Part shown: one piece after another, positions 53,192 through 61,668 of the stretch | Layout: each line of letters opens with the position of its first letter | Numbering within the stretch: the stretch's first letter is position 1 | Assembly (NCBI GenBank): GCA_041392805.1 | Contig: JAWKLJ010000001.1 | Location: forward strand, 2,232,001 to 2,296,000 | Source: Saprospiraceae bacterium | GTDB lineage: Bacteria; Bacteroidota; Bacteroidia; Chitinophagales; Saprospiraceae | Direction: 5' to 3' | DNA length: 64,000 nt | Notes under the pieces: model-generated | Database searches by the model: none | The model's input: the letters and a program-made list of their open reading frames with translations, nothing else | Told to the model about the DNA's origin: nothing | Translations under genes and position numbers: made by a program

Positions 53192-53662
53192 ATGTCAATG
53201 TTCAATAGCAAAGAAAACAACAAAAAGGAGGCAACAAAAGCAAATCCAGCTCCAGCAGGCCCTTCTGGTCACGCACTCAACAGTGTGGTAAATGGAACAA
53301 CCGTTGAAGGTTCTGTCCAATCGGCAAGCGACTTCCGAGTAGATGGCACCATCAAGGGAAAACTTTTTTGTGATGCCAAGGTAATCATTGGGCCAACCGG
53401 CTTTGTTGATGGTGAAATTCGATGCAAAAATGCCGTCATCGAAGGGAAATTTGAAGGGGTTATAAAAGTAAGTGAATTATTAAACGTTCGTGAAAGTGCC
53501 AAAATCAGTGGAGATGTTACAACTGGCAAGCTGATCGTTAATTCCGGCGCTGAATTTAACGTTACTTGTACAATGGGTAGTGATGATAACACCAGACGAA
53601 ATGATTCATTCCTAAAAGATAAAGATAGCCAAGTTGCCAAAGCAGCCAAAGCCGGAGCCTGA
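53192..53662 (+). CDS. Bactofilin
   Basis: A 156-residue cytoskeletal protein. A flexible N-terminal tail is followed by the bactofilin (DUF583) beta-helix at about 27-130, seen as repeating glycine/valine strands: VVNGTTVEGSVQSASDFRVDGTIKG, AKVIIGPTGFVDGEIRC, NAVIEGKFEGVIKV and AKISGDVTTGKL. Bactofilins polymerise without nucleotide and position envelope-building machinery. Its 3' end overlaps the AtpZ-like gene by 29 bases. Confidence 0.9.
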   Translation: MSMFNSKENNKKEATKANPAPAGPSGHALNSVVNGTTVEGSVQSASDFRVDGTIKGKLFCDAKVIIGPTGFVDGEIRCKNAVIEGKFEGVIKVSELLNVRESAKISGDVTTGKLIVNSGAEFNVTCTMGSDDNTRRNDSFLKDKDSQVAKAAKAGA

Positions 53663-53900
53663 TCCTTCTAACAAAAAGAAGGTAATCAAGCATACGAATA
53701 GTTACTTGAAGTATTCTGGTATGGCATTCCAAATGGCTACTATTCTCATTATTGGTGCAGTAGCAGGTAAAAAGTTAGACCAACATTTTCAAACCGAACG
53801 CCCTTATTTCACCTTGTTGCTCGTGATTTTTGCCATTATCGGCGCTTTTTATCTCACCCTCAAGGATTTCCTTTTTAATACTGACAAAAAGGAGAAATAA
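53634..53900 (+). CDS. atpZ: AtpZ/AtpI-like membrane protein
   Basis: An 88-residue protein with a basic N-terminal tail (PKQPKPEPDPSNKKK) and two membrane helices (YLKYSGMAFQMATILIIGAVAG and YFTLLLVIFAIIGAFYLTLKDFLF), the pattern of AtpZ (ATP synthase gene 1). AtpZ assists F1Fo-ATP synthase assembly or magnesium handling. The most likely start is a TTG inside the bactofilin gene; the first ATG at residue 30 would delete half of the first helix. The ATP synthase structural genes are not in the window. Confidence 0.75.
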   Translation: MPKQPKPEPDPSNKKKVIKHTNSYLKYSGMAFQMATILIIGAVAGKKLDQHFQTERPYFTLLLVIFAIIGAFYLTLKDFLFNTDKKEK

Positions 53901-53918
53901 GACATCCCCAATTTATTT

Positions 53919-54048
53919 GGACTTTTGACGCTTTTGGTAATCCTTCGTTTTCCAGGCTAAAAATGGGAAATCGGAAGTTGGAAAATTGTGCTCCTGAGTC
54001 TTTCCGCCTTCCGCTTTCCGCCTTCAAATTAGCAAATGTCAAAAGTCC
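53919..54048 (-). repeat. Dispersed element with GGACTTTTGAC termini (copy B, 130 bp)
   Basis: The ends are GGACTTTTGAC (53919-53929) and GTCAAAAGTCC (54038-54048). In reverse complement it aligns along its length with 28499-28703. It separates the AtpZ-like gene from the AtpI-like gene. Confidence 0.75.
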
Positions 54049-54126
54049 AGAATTTATGCTGAGACGATTCCAAGGCTTTTTTGGGGATTTTTCTTTTTTT
54101 TTCATTCACCATCATTAACTCCATTT

Positions 54127-54510
54127 GTGCATACTCAAACCTTTTACCTGCAGCTAAGCTTACTCAGTATCCCGCTTGCTATTCTCATTTTTTTACTCAC
54201 ACAACAAACTCAATTCCAGGAGTTTGGTTCCATTTCCTGGATCAGTCTCTTCTTTTTTGTAGGACTCAGTGCGAGTGTCTTCCATTTGGGCCAATTTATG
54301 CTGAAAAGTCAAAACAAAAATGATTTCACTCGGATGGTCCTCGGCTTTACAGGCTTCAAAATGATGCTTTCTGTCGCCTTGGTTTTTATTTACCACCAGG
54401 TAGCAGAACCAACTAGTCGATGGTTTGTTATTCCTTTCCTAATCATTTATGTACTTTACACCATATTTGAGACTTATTTCTTAATGCGTTTGGGTAGAAT
54501 GACTAATTAA
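54127..54510 (+). CDS. Small membrane protein, AtpI-like
   Basis: A 127-residue protein with four membrane helices (LLSIPLAILIFLLT, WISLFFFVGLSASVFHLG, VLGFTGFKMMLSVALVFIY and FVIPFLIIYVLYTIFETYFLM). The size and topology match the uncharacterised protein that lies between AtpZ and the ATP synthase a subunit in many Bacteroidota; that assignment rests on topology and position. The start is uncertain: a GTG at 54127 gives the full first helix. The biotin carrier gene follows after 24 bases. Confidence 0.6.
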   Translation: MHTQTFYLQLSLLSIPLAILIFLLTQQTQFQEFGSISWISLFFFVGLSASVFHLGQFMLKSQNKNDFTRMVLGFTGFKMMLSVALVFIYHQVAEPTSRWFVIPFLIIYVLYTIFETYFLMRLGRMTN

Positions 54511-54534
54511 CAACCCTCAAAGAAACCTTGCTTC

Positions 54535-55014
54535 ATGGCTAAAACGTATAATACGCGCGTCAATGATGATTTCCAATTTGAAGATTTATCAGCGGCAAAC
54601 CTGGATTTTATCGCTCTTGACGATAAAAACTTTCATTTATTGCATAGAGGAAAGACCTACCACGCTGAATTGATGGCCCTCGATAGACAAAAAAAAATCG
54701 TTCGCCTCAAAATAAATGGCAAACCCTTTATTGTCCAAATAGAAGATAAATATGATCAATTGATCAAAAAAATGGGCCTCCAGACAAATGTTAGCCACCA
54801 TATCAAAGATGTAAAGGCGCCGATGCCTGGATTGGTACTGGATATTTTGGTAAAAACGGGCCAGGCCGTGAAAACAGGTGATCCGCTACTCATCTTGGAA
54901 GCCATGAAAATGGAAAATGTAATCAAAGCTCATGGTGAAGGTATTATTCAGCAAATTCACGTTTCAAAAGGAGCTCCCGTAGAAAAAGGGCAACTGTTAA
55001 TTGAATTGGCGTAA
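54535..55014 (+). CDS. Biotin/lipoyl carrier protein, acyl-CoA carboxylase subunit
   Basis: A 159-residue protein whose C-terminal half is a biotinyl domain with the modification motif EAMKMEN (biotinyl-Lys125) and the flanking APMPGLVLDILVKTGQAVKTGDPLL. The N-terminal half is a beta-rich linker domain. It is a biotin carboxyl carrier of an acetyl-, propionyl- or other acyl-CoA carboxylase; the other subunits are not next to it, so the exact enzyme is open. It is probably cotranscribed with the AtpI-like gene. Confidence 0.88.
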   Translation: MAKTYNTRVNDDFQFEDLSAANLDFIALDDKNFHLLHRGKTYHAELMALDRQKKIVRLKINGKPFIVQIEDKYDQLIKKMGLQTNVSHHIKDVKAPMPGLVLDILVKTGQAVKTGDPLLILEAMKMENVIKAHGEGIIQQIHVSKGAPVEKGQLLIELA

Positions 55015-55092
55015 CCGGATAGAATTTTAAATCCATTTGCTTTTTTAAAGAATATCTAGTGGAATTTGAACTAAACACTAACTTTTTTATGT

Positions 55093-55100
55093 TATCTTTA
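55093..55100 (+). promoter_or_regulatory. Possible -7 box for the small protein-HNH pair
   Basis: TATCTTTA differs at one position from TAnnTTTG and lies 29 bases before the ATG at 55129. A TTTG is present about 24 bases further upstream, slightly farther than the usual -33 spacing. Confidence 0.35.
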
Positions 55101-55128
55101 AAAACTTAAAAACACATTTTATCCATTT

Positions 55129-55521
55129 ATGAATATACAAGCCACCAAGCTTGAACTAATAAAAATGATAACTGAAATCCAAAGTGAAAAACTTCTGGGT
55201 AATATAAAAGACTTTATAAGCCAAGCTGAAAAAAAACAGATCAAATCTTTATCAAAAAGGGAATCGGATTTACTTTTAGCTATCAATGAAGGAATTCCGG
55301 AGGAAATGCATACTCGCTTACTAGCCTTGCAAACAAAGCAAAAAAAACATTCACTTTCCCTAAATGAACAGCAAGAACTCCACTCATTAATCGACGCTGT
55401 TGAAGAATTAGATGGGAGACGCTTAGAAAATATGCTTTCCCTTTCAAAATTATGGGATATTTCACTTGATCAATTAAGATTGCGTTTAGATATAAAAGCG
55501 CCCGATCCCCATGTCTGGTAG
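55129..55521 (+). CDS. Small helical protein preceding HNH endonuclease
   Basis: A 130-residue, mostly helical, charged protein (KRESDLLLAINEGIPEEMHTRLLALQTKQKKHSLSLNEQQELHSLIDAVEELDGRRLENMLSLSKLWD in several helices). I recognise the pattern of a family repeatedly encoded before small HNH endonucleases, but its function is not known to me. The 11-base overlap with the HNH gene indicates tight coupling and suggests an antitoxin- or regulator-like role, which is inference. It lacks a DNA-binding motif I can name. Confidence 0.65.
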   Translation: MNIQATKLELIKMITEIQSEKLLGNIKDFISQAEKKQIKSLSKRESDLLLAINEGIPEEMHTRLLALQTKQKKHSLSLNEQQELHSLIDAVEELDGRRLENMLSLSKLWDISLDQLRLRLDIKAPDPHVW

Positions 55522-55939
55522 ATATATTCCAATTGAACTTAAAATAAAGATTTTAAAACGTGCAAATGAACGTTGTGAATATTGCCAGAGTTGGATGCGA
55601 AATGCAATACATACCTTCCACATCGATCATGTAATTCCCTTAGACAAAGAAGGTGAAACTGAGTTTGAAAATCTGGCTCTATCGTGTAGTGGGTGTAATA
55701 GTGCTAAATCAACAAAAATAGCGGCTAAAGATCCAGTTTCAAAAGATATGGTCTCGCTATTTCATCCACGACAACAAAAATGGGAAGATCATTTTGTCTG
55801 GAGCGAAGACTTTATAGAAATGATAGGGTTGACTGCTGTAGGAAGAGCTACTATTATTCATTTACGTCTAAATCGTATAGGTCTTAAGAATATGCGTCGA
55901 TTAACAACACTTGCAGGAGAACATCCTCCTATTGATTAA
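55511..55939 (+). CDS. HNH endonuclease
   Basis: A 142-residue single-domain nuclease. The HNH/beta-beta-alpha metal core is complete: the zinc-binding pairs CEYC (Cys22, Cys25) and CSGC (Cys59, Cys62), the catalytic HIDHVIP (His37, Asp39, His40) and the Asn of FENLALSC (Asn54). Such proteins cut double-stranded DNA; stand-alone forms occur in phage defence, in mobile elements and in uncharacterised two-gene units. It overlaps the preceding small-protein gene by 11 bases. Confidence 0.88.
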   Translation: MSGRYIPIELKIKILKRANERCEYCQSWMRNAIHTFHIDHVIPLDKEGETEFENLALSCSGCNSAKSTKIAAKDPVSKDMVSLFHPRQQKWEDHFVWSEDFIEMIGLTAVGRATIIHLRLNRIGLKNMRRLTTLAGEHPPID

Positions 55940-55982
55940 GGAAACCTGCCGACATCACAGCCTTTATCAACTTACACTCCAC

Positions 55983-58604
55983 TCACTTACTCCCCAAAGC
56001 ATTCGTCCGCTGAAAGGTATTCAAGCCGCAATCTAAGAAGTCGCGGTAATCGTTAACGCTTTCTTTATACCCTCTTGGTGCAGCTAAGACCTGCTCTCCA
56101 GGAGAAACCAACACATAAAGCGGCTGGGTATTCTGTTTGAAATTAACCACCTGGAAGTCTGTCCACTTATGACCAACATTGCGGAGTTTGCCATTACTCA
56201 CTTTTGACACTAACACTTCATCCAAAGGCTCCCGATCGTCTACATACAAGGATACCAACACATAGTCCTGGCTAATTCGCTCTCTGATTTGGTCCCTAAC
56301 CCAGATGTGTTCCTCTGTTTTACGGCAGTTGACGCAGCCGTAGCCCGTGAAGTCTAAAAGAATGGGCTTGTTCACTTCTTTAGCATAGGTCAATCCTTCG
56401 TAATAATCTTTAAAACATTCCAGATTGTTGGCACATTTGGTATAAGAAGAAAATCGCGCTTTCAACTCCGGGTCTAACGTGGGTTTCGGTAGAAAGATAT
56501 TGTAATGGGCCGGAGGAGCCAAACCACTCATTAACTTCAGGGATTGATAGGCTTCCGTTTTCGGATTGAACCCAAAACCGGAAATTAGGTAAGCCACCGC
56601 AGCTAGTGAAGCCAAGGTAAAACCCCAGCGTGGTATAGATATTTTTTTGAGTTTGCTATCATGCGGGAATCGAATAAAGCCAAGGAGATAAAGGGCCATG
56701 GCCGAAAAAATTACCACCCAAAGCCCCATAAAGATCTCGTAAGGCAGTATTCCCCAATGCATGGTCATATCTGCTACCGACAAAAACTTGAGCGCCAAAG
56801 CCAATTCCAAGAAGCCTAAAACCACTTTCACCGCTGTCATCCAACTCCCCGAACGGGGCAAGGAATTCAGCCACCCAGGAAAGGCTGCAAATAAACCAAA
56901 AGGCAAAGCCAGGGCTGTAGAAAATCCTAACATGACCACAAAAGGCCCCATTTTATTAGTGGCGGATTCCACCAAGGCAGAGCCAATAATGGGTCCCGTA
57001 CAAGAGAAGGAAACCAAAGCCAAAGTAAAGGCCATGAAAAAAATGCCTATCAACCCGCCTTTATCTGCCATCGCATCACTTTTGGTAGACCAGGTACTTG
57101 GCAAGGTGATTTCATAATATCCAAAAAAGGAAAAGGCAAAAACGATAAAAATGAGGAAAAACAGAACATTCGCAATCCAGTTGGTCGAAAGCGCATTTAA
57201 CGCGCCAGGCCCCATCAATGCCGTTATGATCAAACCGATAGAAACGTAAATCGCTATAATCGATAAACCATAAATGATGGCATTTCGCAAGCTAGATACT
57301 CGGTCTTTACTCGTTTTGGTGAAAAAAGTAACGGTGAGCGGAATCATCGGAAAAACACAAGGGGTCAGTAAAGCCACCAAACCGCCTAAGATGCCTAGTA
57401 CAAAGGTCCAGACTAAAGAATCACTGGTCACCTCGTCTTCCCCACAATTGCCCAATGGCGCTTTATAAGATGACTGCAAACTTTCCCGGGTTTGATCCAG
57501 TTGGGTACCATTTGTCACTATGGCACTAACCCCCGTTTGAGACCTTGTGCCCGTCGTCAAATCCAGGCTAAACTCAACATCGGTAGGCGGTAAACACTGC
57601 TCATTATCACAAGTCATAAAAGTGACGTAGCCAGTCAGGCTTGGATTCGGTGAATCTGCCTTTATTTTCTGCGTAAAAACCACGGGACCTTCTACGAATT
57701 TTATTACAATGGATCCTCCAAAAACAGGATCAGGTCCTTCTTTTTTATTGCCTGCTTCCTGCATTTCACCAAGCAAAGTGATCCCGCTGCCTTCCAAGGA
57801 AAAGACAAATTCCGTCGGTAGTGGCCCATCCGTAGGATCAGTGTGTAGAGAAGGAATGGTCCAGTCCTTATCCATATTCGCAGTGGCAACAAATTCATAT
57901 TCCCCTGCTCCTAACGCTTTACTAGAAAAGGTCCAATGAACGGGCGTGAGCATCCCTCCTCCCGCAGGAGGGGCAATAGTTATCTCCTCTACTTTGTCAT
58001 CCAGGATCACATCTTGTCCTCTATCATCAGCTTTGGCGGCATCTGCAAAGATCGAAGATGGCTTTGTTTCAGGCTCAGGTGCGGCCTGGCGCTCCGCCGG
58101 ACTAGCCGATTCGGCTACAGAAGCCGCCCCCGTACTTGAGACGGAAGTCAAATCAAAGGAGAAATCTTTTAACATAGGTGGGGTACAGGTCTCCTCATTG
58201 CAAGACATGTATTCCACTTCTCCTGTAATGGGCTGTGTCAAATCCACGGCTTTCACCCGCTGGGTAAAAACGACTGGCCCCTTAGGAAATTTAATCACCA
58301 TAATGTTATCAAACAGCGGATCACGGCCTTCCTTTTTCTTACCCTCCTCTTTCACCGCTCCTATGGCTTTATAGTGGCTCCCTTCTTCAAAATAAAAGGT
58401 TGTAGGGATTGGTCCCCCATCCTCCGTATGTTGAGAATACAACATCCAGCCCGGATCCATATTGGCTGTAAAGATGAGGTCAAATTCATCTGTACTTACT
58501 TTTTCAATATGCATATTCCACTTTACCGGATTAGCAATTTGGCCAGTAAGACTTAGCGTGGCGCTGAGTAAAGTTGCTAGAATTATTAGAAGTCTCATGT
58601 TCAT
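55983..58604 (-). CDS. DsbD-type thiol:disulfide interchange protein with two sensor domains
   Basis: An 873-residue inner-membrane protein that carries electrons from cytoplasmic thioredoxin to periplasmic disulfides. After the signal peptide come two DsbD-alpha-like domains (about 25-152 and 220-350), each ending in a Cys pair and a CxPP-like motif (MSCNEETCTPP, MTCDNEQCLPP). A membrane core from about 395 has the redox cysteines in LLTPCVFPMIP (Cys416) and FSCTGP. A C-terminal thioredoxin domain has GYGCVNCRKTEE at about 755-765. Typical DsbD has one N-terminal domain; the second copy here is unusual. The gene 56 bases upstream encodes a third copy. Confidence 0.92.
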   Translation of the reverse strand: MNMRLLIILATLLSATLSLTGQIANPVKWNMHIEKVSTDEFDLIFTANMDPGWMLYSQHTEDGGPIPTTFYFEEGSHYKAIGAVKEEGKKKEGRDPLFDNIMVIKFPKGPVVFTQRVKAVDLTQPITGEVEYMSCNEETCTPPMLKDFSFDLTSVSSTGAASVAESASPAERQAAPEPETKPSSIFADAAKADDRGQDVILDDKVEEITIAPPAGGGMLTPVHWTFSSKALGAGEYEFVATANMDKDWTIPSLHTDPTDGPLPTEFVFSLEGSGITLLGEMQEAGNKKEGPDPVFGGSIVIKFVEGPVVFTQKIKADSPNPSLTGYVTFMTCDNEQCLPPTDVEFSLDLTTGTRSQTGVSAIVTNGTQLDQTRESLQSSYKAPLGNCGEDEVTSDSLVWTFVLGILGGLVALLTPCVFPMIPLTVTFFTKTSKDRVSSLRNAIIYGLSIIAIYVSIGLIITALMGPGALNALSTNWIANVLFFLIFIVFAFSFFGYYEITLPSTWSTKSDAMADKGGLIGIFFMAFTLALVSFSCTGPIIGSALVESATNKMGPFVVMLGFSTALALPFGLFAAFPGWLNSLPRSGSWMTAVKVVLGFLELALALKFLSVADMTMHWGILPYEIFMGLWVVIFSAMALYLLGFIRFPHDSKLKKISIPRWGFTLASLAAVAYLISGFGFNPKTEAYQSLKLMSGLAPPAHYNIFLPKPTLDPELKARFSSYTKCANNLECFKDYYEGLTYAKEVNKPILLDFTGYGCVNCRKTEEHIWVRDQIRERISQDYVLVSLYVDDREPLDEVLVSKVSNGKLRNVGHKWTDFQVVNFKQNTQPLYVLVSPGEQVLAAPRGYKESVNDYRDFLDCGLNTFQRTNALGSK

Positions 58605-58660
58605 TTATTCCTGGTCAGAAAATAGCATTAAAGGTAGGCGGTTGTATGGTATGTGAATAG

Positions 58661-59113
58661 CTATTTCTTGAAATTAAAGACAAAATCAATTGTACTCGGC
58701 GGTAGGCATTGTTTATCATTGCAGCACATAAACTCCAAATAGCCTGAAATGGTTTCCACTTCTTCCGTCAGCATGACGCGTTGCGTAAAAGTCGCTTTTT
58801 TGGCATATTTGATGAGATGAATACCAAAGATATCATCCATGCCTTCCTTCTTTTCTCCCTCCTCTTTTGGTATACCTACTGGCTCGAAACCAGGATCGGC
58901 AGTAAAATAAAAAGAGGTAGGAATAGGGCCATCCTCATTGGCTTTTTGGGAGTAAATAAACCACCCTGGCTCAATGGTGGCTGTAAATTGGAGGTCATAC
59001 TCCTTGTCGGCCACTTTATGGGCTGAAAAAGTCCATTCGACAGGCTGGGCAGGTTGTGCCTTTATCAAGCTTGTGGCAAAGATGAGGCTTAACACTAATC
59101 CAAATATCTTCAT
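58661..59113 (-). CDS. Stand-alone DsbD-alpha-like periplasmic protein
   Basis: A 150-residue exported protein (signal peptide MKIFGLVLSLIFATSLIKAQ) that is entirely one DsbD N-terminal (alpha) domain: PVEWTFSAHKVADKEYDLQFTATIEPGWFIYSQ, EEGEKKEGMDDIFG and the Cys-containing FMCCNDKQCLPPS. It is closely related to both domains of the DsbD encoded directly downstream and is very likely in its operon. Its cysteine pair could receive electrons from DsbD and pass them on. The ATG at 59113 is preferred over an upstream one at 59134. Confidence 0.85.
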   Translation of the reverse strand: MKIFGLVLSLIFATSLIKAQPAQPVEWTFSAHKVADKEYDLQFTATIEPGWFIYSQKANEDGPIPTSFYFTADPGFEPVGIPKEEGEKKEGMDDIFGIHLIKYAKKATFTQRVMLTEEVETISGYLEFMCCNDKQCLPPSTIDFVFNFKK

Positions 59114-59253
59114 ATTGTTATATCCGTTTACCACAAAAATATATAATACAAAGAGTACTTGTAGTTAAGAAGTTGACCCAAGTTCAAACATTAACAGTAT
59201 TTAACATGATTGTTGCTATTTGAACCCGTTTTAACATTACAGCGCAATGGTCA

Positions 59254-59964
59254 TCAGATACTCATCGCACCTACTTCTGCCAACAAGGATTCAAATAAGA
59301 TACGGCCATCTGTGTTGCCCAGCAGCGTCTCTGAGGCGCGCTCGGGGTGAGGCATCATCCCAAAAACATTGCGGTTTTCATTGCAGATGCCTGCAATATT
59401 TTGAAGCGAACCATTTGGATTGGCTACTGCGCCAACCTCTCCATTGGGGGTGCAGTAGGAAAAAAGTATTTGTTGGTTGGATTGAAGTTTTTCCAGTGTA
59501 GCAGCATCCGTATGGTAACGCCCTTCAGCATGAGCGATAGGAATCATCAACACCTGACCTTGGCTAGCTCGTCGGGTAAGCGGAGAATGTACATTCTCTA
59601 CTTTTACATGTACATTCTTACAAATAAATTTCTGGCTATTATTTCGCAATAGGACGCCCGGCAATAAACCGCTTTCGCACAACACCTGAAACCCATTACA
59701 TATGCCAAATACGTAGCCCCCCTGATTCGCAAATTCAATCACAGCTTGCATAATAGGCGAAAATCGCGCAATAGCACCAGCTCTCAGATAGTCTCCATAG
59801 GAAAAACCGCCCGGCAATACAATGCAATCTTGTGTGGTAAACCCTTCTAGGCTTTTCTCTTTATGCCATAAAGGCACGACTGTTTGCCCCATCACGTCGC
59901 CCAGAACATGTAACATATCGTCATCACAATTGGAACCGGGAAAGACAACCACACCAAACTTCAT
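59254..59964 (-). CDS. purQ: Phosphoribosylformylglycinamidine synthase, glutaminase subunit
   Basis: A 236-residue class I glutamine amidotransferase that supplies ammonia for step four of purine synthesis. The catalytic triad is visible: Cys89 in GICNGFQ, and His206 with Glu208 in MMPHPER. The PGG segment (VLPGGFSYGDYLRAGAIA) forms the oxyanion loop. Length matches stand-alone PurQ. PurL and PurS are not in the window. Confidence 0.95.
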   Translation of the reverse strand: MKFGVVVFPGSNCDDDMLHVLGDVMGQTVVPLWHKEKSLEGFTTQDCIVLPGGFSYGDYLRAGAIARFSPIMQAVIEFANQGGYVFGICNGFQVLCESGLLPGVLLRNNSQKFICKNVHVKVENVHSPLTRRASQGQVLMIPIAHAEGRYHTDAATLEKLQSNQQILFSYCTPNGEVGAVANPNGSLQNIAGICNENRNVFGMMPHPERASETLLGNTDGRILFESLLAEVGAMSI

Positions 59965-59980
59965 AAAGTCAATTTTTTTG

Positions 59981-59988
59981 CAAAACTA
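59981..59988 (-). promoter_or_regulatory. -7 promoter box for purQ
   Basis: The minus strand reads TAGTTTTG followed by C, an exact TAnnTTTG match, 17 bases before the purQ ATG, leaving a very short leader. No -33 box of good quality is seen. Confidence 0.4.
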
Positions 59989-60018
59989 AACAATGTTGAA
60001 AGATTAATGGCCTAAACC

Positions 60019-61005
60019 CTACATGAAATGATGAAAGCTCAAATATTGTAAATAAAAAATGCTGATGAGTCCAATCAGGTGAACCACTTCGGCCATCTGA
60101 CGAGGCATATTGGTAAAATTAAAAGAAATTAATATCCCCAAGGGAACAGCCAAAAACAATAAAAAGTCGAGGGTCAAAACCGGCACTAAAAAAGCCCCTA
60201 ACAGGGCCACAAATAGACCAGCAAAAAGAATATTGATCTTTTTTTGTACCTGAATAATATGCTTCATCAAAAAATTACTCCAACTAAATAAAACGATCAA
60301 GCATAAAATGACAAAAAATACCATCGAAATGTAATACATCAAAGGGCTTGGAACAGATAAAACCGGCCAACCGAATTGTATGGGAAATTCCTCACTCAAA
60401 AACTTCGCAAAACGATTGGTCCAAAAATAATACACCCCAAGATAAAGGTAAGGCACAAATGCTCCCGATAATACAATCAGTATATCTTGAATACGCAAAG
60501 AACGAAGCGTATTGATCGCAAGGATGGCCAAAAGGAGCAACACTATATAAGAGGGATAAAAGAAACTGCCCAAAGCCATCCAAAGCCCCGTGTTAAATAA
60601 ATTGACCGTACAGCTTGGTTTTTTGTATATGCTGAATAATTCATAAACAGCTAAAATGTAGAAAAAATTGGCCATGTGCAAGGGCGAGAGATGCAGGAAC
60701 GGCGGTAGTGCACTACAAATCAAAATAAAAAATACCCCCGAGAATAAGTTGGCATCTCGACCTAAACGATCCCTCAATACCAAAGCATTGAGCATCCAGG
60801 CCTGGACAAAAACAAGTAAAATGGCTAAGCTATCAGGCAACCATCCCTTGGTTCCAACCATATCATATACCCATTTCGCTAGTATTCCCGCTGATTGAGG
60901 TTCCCACTCATCTACGTATACCAAGGTCCAAAAACGAAGGAACAAGGCATAAATTACCAGTATTACACTGGCCATTAATTGATTGGTTCTAAATATGGAT
61001 AACAC
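60019..61005 (-). CDS. DUF6427 family multi-pass membrane protein
   Basis: A 328-residue integral-membrane protein with about nine hydrophobic helices (MASVILVIYALFLRFWTLVYV, VFFILICSALPPFLHLSPLHMANFFYILAVYELFSIY region, IVLLLLAILAINTL, ILFAGLFVALLGAFLVPVLTLDFLLFLAVPLGILI in parts). The opening IFRTNQLMASVILVIYALFLR and the SPLHMANFF segment are typical of the DUF6427 family, which is restricted to Bacteroidota and has no known function. It starts with GTG at 61005. It lies directly upstream of purQ on the same strand, with a 54-base gap. Confidence 0.78.
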   Translation of the reverse strand: MLSIFRTNQLMASVILVIYALFLRFWTLVYVDEWEPQSAGILAKWVYDMVGTKGWLPDSLAILLVFVQAWMLNALVLRDRLGRDANLFSGVFFILICSALPPFLHLSPLHMANFFYILAVYELFSIYKKPSCTVNLFNTGLWMALGSFFYPSYIVLLLLAILAINTLRSLRIQDILIVLSGAFVPYLYLGVYYFWTNRFAKFLSEEFPIQFGWPVLSVPSPLMYYISMVFFVILCLIVLFSWSNFLMKHIIQVQKKINILFAGLFVALLGAFLVPVLTLDFLLFLAVPLGILISFNFTNMPRQMAEVVHLIGLISIFYLQYLSFHHFM

Positions 61006-61199
61006 TTTTTGGCTTTTGACTTTAAAAATAAAAAATGCTTTGATCTTGCTGGCAATTCTTCGCAGATATCGCCCTATTCAAGTGCAAATACATAAAAGCG
61101 AGAGGGGAATTTATAATAATCCTATCATCAACGATTTCTCATGTGAATCCGGAAGTGCGACTTTTCGACAGCTTTTGCTCATTTTCACTACCTATTTTA

Positions 61200-61566
61200 T
61201 AGGTAAACACTTTACATGAAAAATTGCTGTCTTTTATTTTTTTTTAATCAATCAACTGTCAATCAATTGATTATACTATGTTTTTATTTTTTTTAGAAAA
61301 AAAGATGTTTTTTTTATGGAAAAAGAGGACAATCTGACTCTTTATAATGTAAACAAAAATAACCGAAATAGTAAAACAACCCCAATAACCATTTTTTTTT
61401 TGCCCCATTAAACCATTTTTTTTACCAAACGACTCTTGTATAATCCCTAGGTTACCCTTGTATAACCCATTAAATCAAAAACCTTAACCAAATAACCATT
61501 TCGAAAACTATTCACAAACCCCAAAACCAAGTAACGGAGCACTACACCAAAGTGCTCCGTTTTATC
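61200..61566 (+). other. G-poor, T-tract-rich region ending in a terminator; possible ncRNA
   Basis: Between about 61360 and 61530 the plus strand contains very few G residues and shows repeats of AACCATTTTTTTT and of CTTGTATAA(T)CCC. No protein is encoded. The tract ends at a strong hairpin (61533-61561). It could be an untranslated RNA read on the plus strand, or simply AT-rich spacer between convergent/divergent transcripts. Confidence 0.35.
61533..61561 (+). terminator. Intrinsic terminator hairpin
   Basis: AACGGAGCACT pairs perfectly with AGTGCTCCGTT around a 7-base loop and is followed by TTATCC. No plus-strand gene precedes it, so it would end a non-coding transcript. Confidence 0.65.
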
Positions 61567-61632
61567 CTTCACATGAGATAAAACTACACTGTTAAAAAAC
61601 TTTCAGTCTATATCATTCGCTCTCGATGAGGC

Positions 61633-61668
61633 AAAACCGGTTGATTATCAATTTCGACCGGTTTTTTT
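61633..61668. terminator. Hairpin at the end of the small MIase-like gene
   Basis: AAAACCGGT pairs with ACCGGTTTT and is flanked by T runs. It overlaps the stop codon region of the minus-strand gene at 61667-61969 and would terminate it; the long T tract on the plus strand means it can work in both directions. Confidence 0.6.
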
